The notes beneath the pieces were generated by a model, which worked only from the letters and a program-made list of their open reading frames with translations, did no database searches and was not told the origin of the DNA. DNA of 64,000 nucleotides, from positions 40,010 through 104,009 of the forward strand of contig NZ_NNBY01000034.1 of assembly GCF_002834235.1 (NCBI RefSeq), in the 5' to 3' direction. This DNA comes from Ruminococcus bromii (lineage in GTDB: Bacteria; Bacillota; Clostridia; Oscillospirales; Acutalibacteraceae). The translations under genes were made by a program, and so were the position numbers. This document shows positions 49,145 to 58,900 of the stretch, one piece after another; the first letter of the stretch is position 1, and each line of letters begins with the position of its first letter.

Positions 49145-51772
49145 TTACTTGTTTGCGATAGCAGCCTGAGCAGCAGCAAGACGAGCAATCGGAACACGGA
49201 ACGGTGAACATGATACATAGTCAAGACCGATCTTGTGGCAGAACTCAACAGAAGAAGGATCACCGCCGTGCTCACCGCAGATACCAACATGGAGCTTGTT
49301 GTTTACAGGCTTACCGAGTTTGATAGCTGTTTCCATGAGCTTGCCAACGCCTGTCTGGTCAAGCTTAGCGAACGGATCGTTCTCGAAGATCTTAGCATCA
49401 TAGTAAGCGTTGAGGAACTTACCTGCGTCATCTCTTGAGAAGCCGTATGTCATCTGTGTAAGGTCGTTAGTACCGAAGCAGAAGAAGTCAGCTTCCGTAG
49501 CAATCTCATCAGCTGTAAGAGCAGCTCTTGGGATTTCGATCATTGTACCAACTTCGTACTTGAGGTCGATGCCTGCAGCAGCGATTTCAGCGTCAGCTGT
49601 TTCAACAACAACCTTCTTAACGAACTTGAGTTCCTTAACATCGCATACGAGCGGAATCATGATTTCAGGCTCAACTGTCCAGTCTGCGTGTGCCTTCTGA
49701 ACATTGATAGCAGCACGGATAACTGCCTTTGTCTGCATCTTTGCAATTTCAGGATATGTTACTGCAAGACGGCAACCACGGTGACCCATCATTGGGTTGA
49801 ACTCGTGGAGTGAAGCGATGATTGTCTTAATGTCTTCAACGCTCTTACCCTGAGCAGCTGCAAGCTTCTCAATGTCAGCTTCCTCTGTAGGAACGAACTC
49901 GTGAAGCGGCGGATCAAGGAATCTGATTGTTACAGGATTGCCTTCGAGTGCCTCATAAAGAGCCTCAAAGTCGCCCTGCTGATAAGGAAGAATCTTGTTA
50001 AGAGCAGCTTCTCTTTCTTCAACTGTATCTGAGCAGATCATCTCTCTGAATGCAGCGATTCTGTCCTCTTCAAAGAACATATGCTCTGTACGGCAAAGAC
50101 CGATACCTTCAGCACCGAGCTCACGAGCCTTCTTAGCGTCAGCAGGTGTATCAGCGTTTGTTCTAACCTTAAGAGTTCTGTACTTGTCAGCCCAAGCCAT
50201 GATTCTGCCGAACTCACCTGCGATTGTAGCGTCAACTGTTGGGATAACGCCGTCGTAGATGTTACCAGTAGAACCGTCGATTGAAATGTAGTCACCCTCG
50301 TGGAATTCCTTGCCAGCGAGTGTGAACTTCTTGTTAGCCTCGTCCATTGCGATGTCGCCGCAACCTGATACACAGCATGTACCCATACCACGAGCAACAA
50401 CGGCAGCGTGTGATGTCATACCGCCACGAACTGTGAGGATACCCTGTGAAGCCTTCATACCTGTGATGTCCTCAGGTGAAGTTTCAAGACGAACGAGAAC
50501 AACCTTTTCGCCTTTAGCGTTCCAGTTTTCAGCATCTTCGGCTGTGAATACGATCTTACCGCAAGCAGCACCAGGAGAAGCGCCGAGGCCCTTACCGATT
50601 GGTGTAGCAGCCTTAAGAGCAGCAGCATCGAACTGTGGGTGAAGAAGTGTGTCAAGGTTACGAGGATCGATCATTGCAACAGCTTCTTCTTCTGTTCTCA
50701 TGCCCTCGTCAACGAGGTCACAAGCAATTTTAAGAGCAGCCTGAGCTGTTCTCTTACCGTTTCTTGTCTGGAGCATATAGAGCTTCTTGTTTTCAACAGT
50801 GAACTCCATGTCCTGCATATCTCTGTAGTGGTTTTCGAGTGTCTGACAAACATTCTGGAACTGCTCGAAAGCTTCCGGGAACTCTTCAGCCATCTTAGCG
50901 ATTGGCATAGGAGTACGAACACCTGCAACTACATCTTCGCCCTGTGCGTTGATGAGGAACTCACCCATGAGCTTCTTCTCACCTGTAGCAGGATCTCTTG
51001 TAAATGCAACACCTGTACCGCAATCGTCGCCCATGTTACCGAATGCCATTGACTGTACGTTAACGGCAGTACCCCATGAATAAGGGATATCGTTGTCACG
51101 ACGGTAAACGTTTGCACGAGGGTTGTCCCATGAACGGAATACAGCCTTAACTGCGCCCATGAGCTGTTCCTTAGGATCGTCAGGGAAGTCCTGACCGATT
51201 TTCTCTTTGTATTCAGCCTTAAACTGGCCTGCAAGCTCCTTAAGATCGTCAGCTGTAAGCTCTACGTCATAAGTAACGCCTCTCTCAGCCTTCATCTTGT
51301 CGATGAGCTCTTCAAAATATTTCTTACCTACTTCCATAACTACATCAGAATACATCTGAATGAATCTTCTGTAGCAGTCCCAAGCCCAACGAGGGTTGTT
51401 TGACTTTTTAGCGATAACTTCAACAACATCTTCGTTAAGACCGAGGTTAAGGATTGTATCCATCATACCCGGCATTGAAGCACGAGCACCTGAACGAACT
51501 GAAACGAGGAGGGGGTTCTCCTTGTCGCCGAACTTCTTGCCTGTGATCTCTTCCATCTTCTCGATGTACTCGTTAATCTGACCCTGAATTTCAGCGTTGA
51601 TTTCTCTGCCGTCCTCATAATACTGAGTACAAGCTTCTGTTGTAATTGTGAAGCCCTGTGGTACAGGAAGTCCAAGACCTGTCATTTCTGCAAGGTTGGC
51701 ACCCTTACCGCCGAGGAGCTCACGCATGTTAGCATTACCTTCTGTAAAAAGGTAAACCCATTTGTTTGCCAT
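49145..51772 (-). CDS. ppdK: Pyruvate, phosphate dikinase
   Basis: An 875-residue, full-length PPDK that interconverts pyruvate, ATP and Pi with PEP, AMP and PPi. In anaerobes it mostly works in glycolysis with PPi. The ATP-grasp domain starts LGGKGANLAEMTGLGLPVP and includes SVRSGARASMPGMMDTILNLG. The swivelling phosphohistidine is in LTVRGGMTSHAAVVARGMG. The C-terminal PEP/pyruvate barrel has the catalytic cysteine in HVGICGEHGGDPSSVEF. AGGAGG precedes the start. Codon choice is clean and regular, as in highly expressed genes. Confidence 0.97.
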   Translation of the reverse strand: MANKWVYLFTEGNANMRELLGGKGANLAEMTGLGLPVPQGFTITTEACTQYYEDGREINAEIQGQINEYIEKMEEITGKKFGDKENPLLVSVRSGARASMPGMMDTILNLGLNEDVVEVIAKKSNNPRWAWDCYRRFIQMYSDVVMEVGKKYFEELIDKMKAERGVTYDVELTADDLKELAGQFKAEYKEKIGQDFPDDPKEQLMGAVKAVFRSWDNPRANVYRRDNDIPYSWGTAVNVQSMAFGNMGDDCGTGVAFTRDPATGEKKLMGEFLINAQGEDVVAGVRTPMPIAKMAEEFPEAFEQFQNVCQTLENHYRDMQDMEFTVENKKLYMLQTRNGKRTAQAALKIACDLVDEGMRTEEEAVAMIDPRNLDTLLHPQFDAAALKAATPIGKGLGASPGAACGKIVFTAEDAENWNAKGEKVVLVRLETSPEDITGMKASQGILTVRGGMTSHAAVVARGMGTCCVSGCGDIAMDEANKKFTLAGKEFHEGDYISIDGSTGNIYDGVIPTVDATIAGEFGRIMAWADKYRTLKVRTNADTPADAKKARELGAEGIGLCRTEHMFFEEDRIAAFREMICSDTVEEREAALNKILPYQQGDFEALYEALEGNPVTIRFLDPPLHEFVPTEEADIEKLAAAQGKSVEDIKTIIASLHEFNPMMGHRGCRLAVTYPEIAKMQTKAVIRAAINVQKAHADWTVEPEIMIPLVCDVKELKFVKKVVVETADAEIAAAGIDLKYEVGTMIEIPRAALTADEIATEADFFCFGTNDLTQMTYGFSRDDAGKFLNAYYDAKIFENDPFAKLDQTGVGKLMETAIKLGKPVNNKLHVGICGEHGGDPSSVEFCHKIGLDYVSCSPFRVPIARLAAAQAAIANK

Positions 51773-51865
51773 AACTGGTAATCCTCCTAAAAATAAATTA
51801 AGATATACGGCTGTGGCAGACTTACCCCTTGGTAAAACCTGCCTGCTTGTATAAGCCTATCGAAT

Positions 51866-51874
51866 ATTATAACA
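51866..51874 (-). promoter_or_regulatory. Extended -10 promoter of ppdK
   Basis: On the minus strand TG-T-TATAAT (51874-51866) lies about 95 bases before the start codon. The leader contains an imperfect CTTACCCC...GGTAAAAC inverted repeat near 51820-51838. No strong -35 is present. Confidence 0.5.
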
Positions 51875-51998
51875 AACTTTGGTCAAAATAGCTATATTTT
51901 TTTCAAACTTTTTTCTTATAAAAAACAGGTTTTATTTTCGACAATATTGTATAAATCGTTTAAAATGCCTTTTTTTGCCCGATTTTTGTAATTTTCTC

Positions 51999-52026
51999 TT
52001 GAAATTTGTGATTTTTGTGAGATAAT
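51999..52026 (+). promoter_or_regulatory. Promoter of the glmU-like gene
   Basis: TTGAAA (51999-52004), 16 bases, then GATAAT (52021-52026), about 75 bases before the ATG at 52103. Confidence 0.5.
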
Positions 52027-52102
52027 ATTATGGTATGAACGAGTGCCTTGTGACAGGACTGTCTGCATCTTTGTTGTTTTGTCACAGATAAAAGGAGAAA
52101 AA

Positions 52103-52852
52103 ATGAAGAATTGTGCCGTTATCCTCGCAGGCGGCGAGGGCAAAAGAATGAAATCCGACAAACCGAAAACATTGTCGGAGGTGCTCGGCAGACCGATGCT
52201 CTGCTGGGTTATGTCAGCTTTAAGGAAAGCCGGTATTGATGACATCTGTGTTGTTAAGGGCTTTAAAAAAGAGTGTGTCGAAGAGTATCTTTCAACCCTT
52301 GATTTTTCCGTTGAAAGCGTGTTTCAGGCTGAAAGACTCGGAACAGGTCACGCTGTGATGATGGCAAAGGATTTCCTTAAAAAGCACAGCGGCAATGTTG
52401 TTATTCTCAACGGTGACGCTCCGTTTATGGACAGCAAGACTATTGAGGATTCCCTGAAGGCTCATATTGAGAACGGTTGTGCCGCAACGGTTATTTCCGC
52501 AAAGGTTGACGATCCGACAGGTTACGGCAGAATTGTCCGTGACGAAAACGGAAATCTGCGTGCAATTGTTGAGCAGAAAGACGCTGATGAGGAAACTCTC
52601 AAAATAAATGAGGTAAACTCGGGCGGTTTCTGGTTTGATTGTCAGCTTCTTCTTTCGGTTCTCGACAGAATCAAGTCGGATAACAGCGCAAAGGAATATT
52701 ATCTTCCCGACGCAATCAAGCTTTTGCTTGAGGACGGAAGAAAGGTCGGAGCATTCACGGCTCAGTGCAGCGACACTGTTTTGGGTGCAAATGATCCGGC
52801 TCAGCTTGAACAGCTTAACGAAATTGCAAGAGCAAAGGGTTACAGCTGTTAA
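52103..52852 (+). CDS. GlmU-like nucleotidyltransferase, pyrophosphorylase domain only
   Basis: Started at the ATG at 52103 after AAAGGAG: 249 residues. AVILAGGEGKRMKSDKPKTL is the nucleotide-binding loop, and FQAERLGTGHAVM and VILNGDAPFM fit the uridylyltransferase core of GlmU. VNSGGFWFD and AKEYYLPDAIKLLLEDGRKVGAF complete it. The bifunctional enzyme normally has a second half, a left-handed β-helix acetyltransferase of about 200 residues, which is absent. The prs neighbour and the later pth-mfd genes match the Bacillus gcaD context. It should make UDP-GlcNAc if GlcNAc-1-P is supplied by another acetyltransferase. Confidence 0.82.
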   Translation: MKNCAVILAGGEGKRMKSDKPKTLSEVLGRPMLCWVMSALRKAGIDDICVVKGFKKECVEEYLSTLDFSVESVFQAERLGTGHAVMMAKDFLKKHSGNVVILNGDAPFMDSKTIEDSLKAHIENGCAATVISAKVDDPTGYGRIVRDENGNLRAIVEQKDADEETLKINEVNSGGFWFDCQLLLSVLDRIKSDNSAKEYYLPDAIKLLLEDGRKVGAFTAQCSDTVLGANDPAQLEQLNEIARAKGYSC

Positions 52853-52914
52853 TTGCTCGGTTAATCATTGGTAAACATATACTACACACATTAAAATTCA
52901 AAGGAGTTATTGCA

Positions 52915-53874
52915 ATGAATTTTCACGGTAAGGACATTAAAATTTTCACCGGCAGTTCAAATGTTGATGTAGCTCAGGGAATTGCAGGCTGTCTTGGTCT
53001 GCCGCTTGGTAAGAGTGACTGTACACAGTTCTCAGACGGCGAAATCTCTGTTTCTCTTCACGAATCTGTTCGTGGCAGCGACTGCTTTATTGTTCAGTCA
53101 ACCTGTGCTCCCGTCAACGACAATCTTATGGAAATGCTCATAATGATTGATGCCATGAAGCGTGCATCTGCTGCAAGAATCACAGTTGTTATGCCATACT
53201 TCGGCTATGCAAGACAGGACAGAAAAGCTAAGGCAAGAGATCCGATCTCGGCTAAGCTTTGTGCAGACATCATCACCTGTGCAGGTGCTGACCGTGTGCT
53301 TACAATGGATCTTCACGCAAATCAGATTCAGGGCTTCTTCAACATTCCTGTTGACCATCTTCAGGGCGCATCACTTCTTGCCAACCATATGAGAGAGAAA
53401 ATCGGCGGCAACAATGATGATTATATCGTTGTTTCTCCCGACCTCGGTTCTGTAACTCGTTCAAGAAACTTCGCTTCAAAAATCGGCACAGGTCTTGCTA
53501 TCATCGACAAGAGAAGACCAAAGGCTAATGTTTGTGAGGTTATGAACATCATCGGTGACGCTAAGGGTAAGAAAGTTATCCTCGTTGACGATATGATTGA
53601 CACAGCAGGTACTCTCTGCAATGCCGCTAACGCTATTGTTGAAAAGGGCGGTGCAACAGAGGTTTACGCTTGCGCTACTCATGCAGTTCTTTCAGGTCCT
53701 GCAATCGAGAGAATTCAGAACAGCGCAATCAAAGAAGTTGTTCTTCTTGACACAATTCCTGTTCCGAAGGAAAAGATGATTGACAAGTTCACAATTCTTC
53801 CTGTTGCTCCTACATTTGCAGAGGCTATCGCAAGAATCTACAACGACAAGCCGTTCACAGCCGCTTTCGGTTGA
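52915..53874 (+). CDS. prs: Ribose-phosphate pyrophosphokinase (PRPP synthetase)
   Basis: A 319-residue class I enzyme making PRPP from ribose 5-phosphate and ATP for nucleotide, His and Trp synthesis. The flexible loop YFGYARQDRKAKARDPISAK, the VLTMDLHANQIQGFF motif and the PRPP loop VILVDDMIDTAGTL are all present. AAAGGAG precedes the ATG. It is probably co-transcribed with the glmU-like gene. The GGCGGGTT/AACCCGCC hairpin at 53905-53927 may attenuate read-through. Confidence 0.96.
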   Translation: MNFHGKDIKIFTGSSNVDVAQGIAGCLGLPLGKSDCTQFSDGEISVSLHESVRGSDCFIVQSTCAPVNDNLMEMLIMIDAMKRASAARITVVMPYFGYARQDRKAKARDPISAKLCADIITCAGADRVLTMDLHANQIQGFFNIPVDHLQGASLLANHMREKIGGNNDDYIVVSPDLGSVTRSRNFASKIGTGLAIIDKRRPKANVCEVMNIIGDAKGKKVILVDDMIDTAGTLCNAANAIVEKGGATEVYACATHAVLSGPAIERIQNSAIKEVVLLDTIPVPKEKMIDKFTILPVAPTFAEAIARIYNDKPFTAAFG

Positions 53875-53904
53875 TAAGCGAACAATTTAATTATGTAATT
53901 AAAC

Positions 53905-53940
53905 AGGCGGGTTTTAACTAACCCGCCATTTCGCTGTTTT
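53905..53940 (+). terminator. Hairpin after prs, weak T tract
   Basis: GGCGGGTT and AACCCGCC pair around a short loop (offset by one base). The following ATTTCGCTGTTTT is only moderately T-rich. Confidence 0.5.
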
Positions 53941-53992
53941 ACTGCAAATTTTTCAGGAATAAAACGGTACAATATGTGAGGGTGATTTAATT

Positions 53993-55273
53993 TTGTTTGG
54001 TATAGTTTACGGCTCCGATTCAGATAACAAAATAATGAACCGCTTTGTCGATGAGTACGAATTGTGGTGCAATGAGGGCAAAAATCCGGATATTGCGTCA
54101 ATCGACCTCGACTTTGCGCTTGACCTACAGAAGAAAAGACTTGACGAAAAGGGTGTAAAGATTCAGACCGCTTTTACCGATAAGGAAACGGTGAAGAATG
54201 AAGTCCCCATAAATGCTTGTACTGCCTACGATATGGGCGAATGTAAGAGTAACATTGCGACAAAGACTTATGAGGTCACGGAGAAATACTTTAAAGACGG
54301 AAAGAAAAAGAAAAAAATCAAGGACAGATTTTTCTTCTACACAATGATTACAAGGCTCGAAAACCAAAATTCCGAGGCTGCGTGTTCGTGTCCGAACTGC
54401 GGTGCGGTAAGCAGCGTAAGAGAGCTTCTCAACGGTTGTAAAAACTGCAAAACTCGCTTTATTATGGACGATTTGTTCCCGAAGGTTACAAACTTCTACT
54501 TTGTAAAAACCTATTCGCTTGCGAACAAGTCAACGAAAAAAGTGCTTGCTCCGTACCTTCTCGGCGGAATTGCCGCCGTTGCGGCATTTACGGTATGTGT
54601 GGTTGTAGAGGACGGAACTTTTGATCCCGCAACCGCAAATATGGTCTATGAAATCGGCATAAGAGCAATCCCCGTACTGCTCGGCGGACTTTTGGCGGGG
54701 TACCTTGCATGGGCATTAAAAACGCTTTTCGGACTTTTTGTCGGTGCGGCAAAGAGCATTCCTATGATAGGTCCGCACTTCAATTGTCAGAAAAGACTTC
54801 CGTGGCTTATGAAAGAGGTTAATCCCAACTTCTCATATGAATACTTTATCGGCAAGGTGCTTGCTTTGCTCAAGATTATGATTTTCAGCGATGATTACAC
54901 AAACCTCGCAGTCTATGAGGGCAATCCGATGAAAAATCCTTTCGGAGATATTGTTGACATCAAGTACAGAGGAGTGTCAAAGCTTAATTCATTCAATGTC
55001 ACAAACGGCTGTTGCTATGTTGATATGACCGTTTACGCAACGACCGTGAAAAACAAAAATTCTTCATTTAGGGTTAAAAACGAAAAGTTCAGACTTACCG
55101 TTTGCAGAAGTGTGAACGCCATGGATGACGGAGTTTTCACAATGAAAAAAGTAACCTGTAAAAGCTGCGGCGCAAGCTTTGACGCAACAAGAGAACGCAA
55201 CTGCCCGTATTGCGGAAATCCTTATCATCTCGGCAACGATGACTGGGTTGTTGTAAGCTTCGGAAAAGGTTAA
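53993..55273 (+). CDS. Membrane protein with two zinc ribbons, unknown function
   Basis: TTG 53993 after GAGGGTG gives 426 residues. An N-terminal cytosolic domain of about 125 residues (CTAYDMGECKSNIATKTYEVTEKYF) is followed by a first zinc ribbon (CPNCGAVSSVRELLNGCKNC, about 138-157). Two or three hydrophobic segments lie at about 185-260. A VPAR-like β-region (FNVTNGCCYVDMTVYATTV) follows. A second ribbon ends the protein (CKSCGASFDATRERNCPYCG, about 393-412). I do not recognise a family. It lies between prs and pth, where Bacillus has ctc. The ribbon-helix-ribbon layout suggests a membrane-bound scaffold or sensor. Confidence 0.75.
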   Translation: MFGIVYGSDSDNKIMNRFVDEYELWCNEGKNPDIASIDLDFALDLQKKRLDEKGVKIQTAFTDKETVKNEVPINACTAYDMGECKSNIATKTYEVTEKYFKDGKKKKKIKDRFFFYTMITRLENQNSEAACSCPNCGAVSSVRELLNGCKNCKTRFIMDDLFPKVTNFYFVKTYSLANKSTKKVLAPYLLGGIAAVAAFTVCVVVEDGTFDPATANMVYEIGIRAIPVLLGGLLAGYLAWALKTLFGLFVGAAKSIPMIGPHFNCQKRLPWLMKEVNPNFSYEYFIGKVLALLKIMIFSDDYTNLAVYEGNPMKNPFGDIVDIKYRGVSKLNSFNVTNGCCYVDMTVYATTVKNKNSSFRVKNEKFRLTVCRSVNAMDDGVFTMKKVTCKSCGASFDATRERNCPYCGNPYHLGNDDWVVVSFGKG

Positions 55274-55318
55274 TTTAAATTTCAGAATACATATAATATA
55301 AATAAGAGGAAAACGGAT

Positions 55319-55912
55319 ATGTTCGGAAAAAACAAATCAACGGGTTCAATCGAGTACATTGTAGTGGGACTCGGCAACCCCGACAGAAAATACGAAAACA
55401 CTCGTCACAACGCAGGCTGGCTTGCAATTGACCGCATTGCCGACAAGCTCGGTTGTGATGTGAACAAAATAAAATACAAAAGCTTTATCGGCACTTGCAC
55501 TGTAAACGGCGCAAAAGTTATGCTGATGAAACCCACAACATATATGAACAACAGCGGTCAGGCAGTTGTTGAGGCGATGAACTTCTACAAAATTCCTCCC
55601 GAAAATGTCATTGTAATTTTTGATGACATTTCGCTTGATGTCGGAAAAATGCGTATCCGTTCAAAGGGCAGTGACGGCGGTCAAAGGGGAATGCGCAGTA
55701 TCATCTATCTCAGCGGAAGCGATAAATTCCCCCGCATCAAGGTTGGCATAGGCGCAAAGCCAAATCCCGACTGGGACCTTGCCGACTGGGTGCTTTCAAA
55801 GTTCACTCCCGATGAAATAAAAAAGCTTGATGAAATTTTTGACAATGCCGAAAAAGCAATCGAGCTGATTATTGACGGCAAAACCGACCGTGCTATGAAT
55901 TTGTTCAACTGA
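55319..55912 (+). CDS. pth: Peptidyl-tRNA hydrolase
   Basis: A 197-residue enzyme (spoVC in Bacillus) that recycles peptidyl-tRNA. VVGLGNPDRKYENTRHNAGWLAID carries the catalytic histidine. KPTTYMNNSGQAV and IFDDISLDVGKMRIRSKGSDGGQRGMRSI carry the Asn, Asp and substrate residues. It has a short N-terminal extension (MFGKNKSTGSIEY). AGAGGAAAA precedes the ATG. mfd begins 15 bases downstream. Confidence 0.96.
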   Translation: MFGKNKSTGSIEYIVVGLGNPDRKYENTRHNAGWLAIDRIADKLGCDVNKIKYKSFIGTCTVNGAKVMLMKPTTYMNNSGQAVVEAMNFYKIPPENVIVIFDDISLDVGKMRIRSKGSDGGQRGMRSIIYLSGSDKFPRIKVGIGAKPNPDWDLADWVLSKFTPDEIKKLDEIFDNAEKAIELIIDGKTDRAMNLFN

Positions 55913-55926
55913 AAAGGGACAAAGAA

Positions 55927-58900
55927 ATGAATAATCTCAACTTTCTTGTTGATGTTCTGAAAGACTCGCCCGTTTTCAAAACGCTTGAAAAGAATGTCAA
56001 GCCGGGCAGAACGGTCTGTGCTTCGGGACTTTCAACAATTAACAAATCAAATATCATCTATGCGCTGTGCCGCCTCAAGGGCGTCACGGCATTTTGTCTT
56101 GCCTCCGATGAAAAAGAGGCGCAAACTCTGTGCAATGACCTTTCGTGTATGGGACTTCGTGCCTATGTTTATCCAGTGCGTGACTTCAACTTTCTCGACT
56201 TTCAGAGCCGTTCGCACGAGTACGAGCACGCAAGACTTAAAGTTTTGCTCAAGCTTATCAATCATGAATGCGATGTTGCAATTGCGTGTGTTGATGCGGC
56301 GGCACAGCTTACCGTTCCGAGAAATGTGCTTGAACAGTCGGTTATTGAATTTGAAGAGGGCAGGGAGCTCTCGCTTGAAAAGGCGACAAAGGCACTTACT
56401 CTGCTCGGCTACGAACGCTTTGATGCGGTAGAGGGCAGCGGTCAGTTTTCGCTGAGAGGCGGTATTCTCGACTTCTTTATGCCCGACAGCGACTATCCCG
56501 TGAGATGTGAATTTTGGGGCGATGAAATTACCGACCTCAGCTATTTTGACATTGAAACACAGAGAAGATTTAAAAAGGCTGACAAAATTACGCTTTCGCC
56601 CTCAACCGAAATCGTAATTGAGGACAGAGCCACCCTTGCAGATAAAATTGAACACAAGGCAAAGCTCCTCCGTTCCAAGAACAGCGCCAAAGCCAAGGAA
56701 AAACTTTTTTCAGAGGCAGAGCTTATCCGCAGCGGTGCAATGATTGCCAATGCGGACAAATTTATCAATCAGATTTACGATAAACCCGAGTCGCTTTTTG
56801 ATTATCTCGACAGAAATACCCTCGTTTTTGCGTCCGAATTTACTGCAATTCAGGAGAGAGGAAAGTCAATGGACTTTATCAGCAATGAAACCCTTATGCA
56901 AGGCTTTGGGGACGGAACTCTTTGCAGAGGCTTTGACCGCTTTGCGCTCACATTCAACGAATGTACCGAGTTTTTGCAAAGTCACGGAACAATCGTGCTT
57001 GAAAACTTTGTTCACGGAAGTATGCCTATCAAGCTGTCGGAAATTATCAGCTTTTCAACAAAACAGCTCTCGGCATGGGGCGGTTCGTATAAACAGCTAA
57101 AAGAAGATGTTGACGGACTTTTTACCCCCGAAAGCAAGGGCGTTATCTTTGCAGGAACAGAAAGAGCCGCCAAAAATCTTTGTGACACCTTTAACGCAGA
57201 CGGCATAAACGCTGTTTACAGCGAGGGTGCGGATAAGATTTCAAAGGGCGAATTGCTTGTTATGCAGGGTGCATTGAGTGCGGGCTTTGAGTATCCGTCA
57301 CAAAAGTTTTTTGCAATAACCTACAGTCAGGTTTCGTACCGTCCCGAAAAGTCCAAAAAGAAGAAGAAAAAGACGGGACAGGAAATTTACAGCCTTTCCG
57401 AGCTTGCCCCCGGTGATTATGTTGTACACAATGTTCACGGTATCGGTGTGTTCGGCGGTATAAGAAAAATTGATACTCACGGAGTTATAAAGGACTATAT
57501 CAAGATTGACTACGCAAAGGGCGATGTGCTTTATGTGCCTGTCACACAGCTTGATATGGTTGCAAAATATATAGGTCCGAAAGAGGATTCAAGGGTTAAG
57601 CTAAACCGACTCGGTTCGGGCGACTGGCAAAAGGCAAAGGCAAGGGTTAAAACCTCTGTCAAGGACATTGCCAAGGAGCTTATTGAGCTTTACTCACAGC
57701 GTATGAAAGCCAAGGGCTATGCCTTTTCGGCTGATAACGAGTGGCAGAGAGATTTTGAACTCAGCTTTGAATATGACGAAACTCCCGACCAGCTGCGTTG
57801 TTGTGAGGAAATCAAGCATGACATGATGCGTTCGTCGCCGATGGACAGACTTCTCTGCGGTGATGTCGGATTCGGCAAAACAGAGGTTGCACTCCGTGCC
57901 GCTTTTAAGTGTATTGCAGATTCAAAGCAATGCGCATTGCTCTGCCCCACAACAATCCTCGCATGGCAGCATTATCAGACGGTAATCAAGCGTTTTGAGG
58001 GCTATCCCGTTCGTGTGGAACTGCTTTCAAGATTCCGTACAGCAAAACAGCAGAAAGAAATTCTCCAAAAGCTAAAGCGAGGAGAAATTGATATGATTGT
58101 CGGAACTCACAGACTTGTGCAGAAGGATGTTGAATTCCGTGACCTCGGACTTGCAATCATAGATGAGGAACAGCGTTTCGGTGTTGCCCAAAAGGAGAGG
58201 TTCAAGGAACTGTGCAAAAATGTCGATGTGCTTACGCTCTCGGCTACTCCTATTCCGAGAACCCTCAATATGGCAATGAGCGGTCTGCGTGATATGAGCG
58301 TTATCGAAGAAGCGCCGACAAACCGTCAGCCTGTTCAGACCTATGTGCTTGAACACGATGATGCGGTTATCAACGAGGCAATCCGCCGTGAGCTCCGCCG
58401 TGGCGGTCAGGTGTTCTATCTTCACAACAATGTTGAAACAATTTCTTCATGTGCCGCAAAAATTCAGGAGGCTGTTCCCGAGGCAAAAATCGCAATCGGT
58501 CACGGCAAAATGAAAGAGGGCGAACTCAGCGAAGTTTGGCGACAGATGCTTGAACAGGAGATTGATGTGCTTGTCTGCACGACAATTATCGAAACGGGTG
58601 TCGATTTGCCGAATGCCAACACCCTTATTATAGAAAATGCCGACTGTATGGGACTTTCGCAGTTGCATCAGCTCAGAGGCCGTGTGGGCAGAAGTTCACG
58701 AAGGGCATATGCCTACTTTACTTTCAGACGGAACAAGGTTCTTACGGAGATTCAGCAGAAAAGGCTTGCCGCAATCAGGGAATTTACAGAATTCGGCAGC
58801 GGCTTCCGCATTGCAATGCGTGACCTTGAACTGCGAGGTGCGGGCAATATTATGGGCGCACAGCAGCACGGGCATATGGAATCGGTTGGTTACGATATGT

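Noticed and set aside
51820..51840. Riboswitch or T-box in the ppdK leader
   Set aside because: The short inverted repeat in the leader has no conserved core of a known class and no terminator partner.
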